From Knoellia sinensis KCTC 19936 (GTDB taxonomy: Bacteria > Actinomycetota > Actinomycetes > Actinomycetales > Dermatophilaceae), in NCBI RefSeq assembly GCF_000768705.1, contig NZ_AVPJ01000002.1:124001-188000 (forward strand): a DNA stretch of 64,000 nt, given 5' to 3'. Positions 62,314 through 64,000 of the stretch are shown piece after piece. Both the position numbers and the translations under genes were made by a program. A model generated the notes under the pieces. That model saw only the letters and a list, made by a program, of their open reading frames with translations. It was not told the origin of the DNA and ran no database searches. Position 1 is the stretch's first letter; each line of letters starts with the position of its first letter.

Positions 62314-62726
62314 AGGAGCGGTACGTGATTCTCCTGCCCGGGGACGAGTCTGCTTGGGAGAGTTCCACACAGGAGCACCGTGACGCGGTCTACGCCCGCC
62401 ACGACGAGTTCGGCAAGCTCTTGCGCGAACGCGGTCACCAGGTCGTCGGTGGTGCCGAGCTGACCCACTCCCGCGAGGCCAAACTGGTGCGGGCCGACGC
62501 AGCGGGCAAAGTGTTCATCTCCGATGGCCCGTTCGCCGAGTCCGCCGAGCAGTTGACCGGCTACTACGAGGTGGAGACCAACGATCTCGACGACCTTCTT
62601 CAGGTGGTCGGCATCGTCGCTGGACCGGATCATGACCGCGCAGGGATGGGCGGTGTCGAGGTCCGTCGCGTCGTCTCGGATGAGGACCGCGCCGCCAGCG
62701 GTCAGGACGCGGCTGGTGGGGCATGA
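62310..62726 (+). CDS. YCII/DGPF-domain protein 3
   Basis: A 138-residue paralog with MKERYVILLPGDESAWESST, the helix DAVYARHDEFGKLLRERGHQ, and FISDGPFAESAEQLTGYYEV holding the DGPF motif, closing with VEVRRVVSDEDRA. Overlaps DGPF 2 and DGPF 4 by 4 bp each. It has a Gly/Ala tail absent in the others. Confidence 0.85.
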   Translation: MKERYVILLPGDESAWESSTQEHRDAVYARHDEFGKLLRERGHQVVGGAELTHSREAKLVRADAAGKVFISDGPFAESAEQLTGYYEVETNDLDDLLQVVGIVAGPDHDRAGMGGVEVRRVVSDEDRAASGQDAAGGA

Positions 62727-63079
62727 AGCGATACCTCGTGCTGATCGCCTACGAGCCAGGCGACTGGGAGGCGGCCGGCCCCGAGGAACGCCAGATCTAC
62801 ATCGACGGTCACCAGGCGTTCCACGACTTCGTGGATGAGCACGGTCGCCGCATCTCCGGCGCGGCACTGGCAGGCGCCGACACGGCAACGACGGTCAGGC
62901 AGTCTGCAGTGACGGACGGGCCGTTCGCCGAGACCGCGGAGATGATCGGCGGCTACTACGACGTGGAACTCCCCGACCTTGACCACGCCATCACCGCAGC
63001 TCGGCTGCTGCCGCCCTCCTACGCAGTCGAGATCCGCTCGGTCATCGACCTCGACGCGGCCGGCGAACGGGTCGGATGA
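62723..63079 (+). CDS. YCII/DGPF-domain protein 4
   Basis: A 118-residue paralog with MKRYLVLIAYEPGDWEAAGP, the helix QIYIDGHQAFHDFVDEHGRR, and AVTDGPFAETAEMIGGYYDV with the DGPF motif, closing with VEIRSVIDLD. Its stop overlaps the sigma factor ATG by 4 bp, so it is translated together with the sigma factor. Of the four it is the one directly coupled and so the likeliest functional partner. Confidence 0.85.
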   Translation: MKRYLVLIAYEPGDWEAAGPEERQIYIDGHQAFHDFVDEHGRRISGAALAGADTATTVRQSAVTDGPFAETAEMIGGYYDVELPDLDHAITAARLLPPSYAVEIRSVIDLDAAGERVG

Positions 63080-64000
63080 CCGCACTCGAGCGCGTCGTGC
63101 GCGAGGAGTGGGGCCGACTCGTGGCCCTTCTCCTCGCGCAGTTCCGCCGGCTCGACCTCGTCGAGGACGCGCTCGCCGACGCGGTCGAGGCAGCGCAGGT
63201 CCACTGGCCCAGCGACGGAGAACCCGACAACGCGAGCGCTTGGCTCGTGACGACAGCGCGTCGCCGCATCCTCGACCGGCTGCGCGCCGAGGCCATGGCC
63301 GCACGCAAGGAACCGCTGCTCGCGACCGAGGCCGAGCGCCGACCGCAGGAGGGAGTCATGGCCGACACCGGCGATGTCGTCGACGACGATCTCCTCCGCC
63401 TTGTCCTCATGTGTGCGCACCCAGCGCTCCCACCCGAGGGCGCCAGTGCACTGTCGCTACGGCTTGTCATGGGCATCGCCACCCCCGACATCGCCCGGCT
63501 ATTCCTCGTGTCCGAGTCGACCATGGCGGCCCGGATCACGAGGGCCAAGAAGAAGATCGTCACCGCTGGCATCCCGTTCGCCATCCCCGGAACCGAAGCG
63601 ATCGGTGAGCGATTGGACGTCGTCGGGCACACGGCATACCTCGCGTTCACGGCCGGCTACGCGCCCGGAAGCGGACCCGATCTCCTCCGGGCCGAGCTCG
63701 CAGGGGAGGCCATCCGACTGGCCCGGGTCACGCACGCCCTCCGCCCGAGCGACACCCTCGCCCACCTCATCGCCCTCATGGTGCTGCAGCACTCCCGGCG
63801 AGATGCGCGGATCGGCGCCGACGGCGAACTCGTCCTGCTGCCGGAGCAGGATCGAGGTCGCTGGCACCACGACGAGATCGCCGACGCGCTCGCAGTTCTC
63901 GCCGGCGCAGGTCCGGCATCCTCACCGCTCTCGGAGAGCTATCGACTGCAGGCCCTCATCGCGGCCGAGCACGCCACCGCACCGTCGTCCCAGGAGACTC
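63076..64000 (+). CDS. ECF42-type sigma factor (3' end cut off)
   Basis: The first 308 codons of an ECF sigma factor with a long C-terminal extension, cut by the window edge. Region 2 reads FRRLDLVEDALADAVEAAQV with NASAWLVTTARRRILDRLRA; region 4 is LPPEGASALSLRLVMGIATP with DIARLFLVSESTMAARITRAKK. The C-terminal part (GHTAYLAFTAGYAPGSGPDL, ALMVLQHSRRDAR) is the DUF6596/TPR-like extension typical of ECF42, which needs no anti-sigma factor and is linked to DGPF proteins. ATG 63076 overlaps the last DGPF gene by 4 bp. Confidence 0.92.
   Translation, partial: MTALERVVREEWGRLVALLLAQFRRLDLVEDALADAVEAAQVHWPSDGEPDNASAWLVTTARRRILDRLRAEAMAARKEPLLATEAERRPQEGVMADTGDVVDDDLLRLVLMCAHPALPPEGASALSLRLVMGIATPDIARLFLVSESTMAARITRAKKKIVTAGIPFAIPGTEAIGERLDVVGHTAYLAFTAGYAPGSGPDLLRAELAGEAIRLARVTHALRPSDTLAHLIALMVLQHSRRDARIGADGELVLLPEQDRGRWHHDEIADALAVLAGAGPASSPLSESYRLQALIAAEHATAPSSQET

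Overview
The window is high-GC DNA (roughly 70% G+C by eye) packed with short-gapped or overlapping genes, many joined by ATGA/GTGA stop-start overlaps. Gene content points to an actinobacterium: HspR-controlled dnaK-grpE-dnaJ-hspR, HAIR elements, an actinobacterial-type LexA box, a DosR-like box, an LprG/P55 pair, HelD/HelR, a DUF222-HNH (13E12) protein, an ECF42 sigma factor and many putatively leaderless promoters (TANNNT 6-8 nt before the start codon). Intrasporangiaceae (Janibacter/Knoellia/Phycicoccus type) is my best guess; that is inference. No rRNA, tRNA, CRISPR array or insertion sequence was recognised.

Layout. 1-11,600: the 5' part of an MFS transporter gene (cut by the window edge) with a MarR-like operator; a secreted beta-propeller protein; a VOC protein; a coupled three-gene operon for exported proteins; a membrane protein/winged-helix regulator pair; two paralogous lipoproteins; a QueA-like gene coupled to an SDR, facing soxR across a SoxR box. 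11,700-16,000: HspR/DnaK chaperone operon with two HAIR elements, followed by a 27-bp perfect inverted repeat. 16,100-19,600: glutamate dehydrogenase, RraB-like protein, V8-like serine protease, gluconokinase. 19,600-22,500: a decayed or acquired patch (GDPD remnant, orphan ORF, DUF4143 ATPase, frameshifted SGNH hydrolase). 22,500-29,000: LCP ligase-type protein, clpB with a HAIR buried in a hairpin, LprG-like lipoprotein and P55-like MFS.

29,000-36,500: SOD-like exported protein, SigE-type ECF sigma factor with a membrane partner, and a minus-strand operon running Asp-rich exported protein > histidine kinase > NarL-type regulator > exonuclease III > alpha/beta hydrolase; then an SDR. 36,500-39,400: seven 27-bp repeats in front of pyrE, lemA + FHA protein, a small secreted cysteine protein. 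39,500-43,700: drug-type ABC exporter with a downstream two-component system, then DedA. 44,100-52,700: a complete anaerobic nitrate respiration operon narK-narG-narH-narJ-narI plus a cupin, behind a DosR-like box. 52,700-56,600: DinB protein, two membrane proteins, another NarL-family two-component system. 56,600-64,000: SpoU methyltransferase, HelR-like ATPase, SOS-box-controlled DUF222-HNH protein, and four tandem YCII/DGPF proteins coupled to an ECF42 sigma factor cut by the right edge.

The strongest unexplained sequence-level signal is an octamer, GTATGCCG/CGGCATAC, which I count about 44 times with no strand bias, many-fold above chance. Other notable signals are the repeat array before pyrE, the leaderless-promoter class, the HAIR-in-hairpin, the LexA box and the four-paralog ECF42 locus. 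All counts are by hand.
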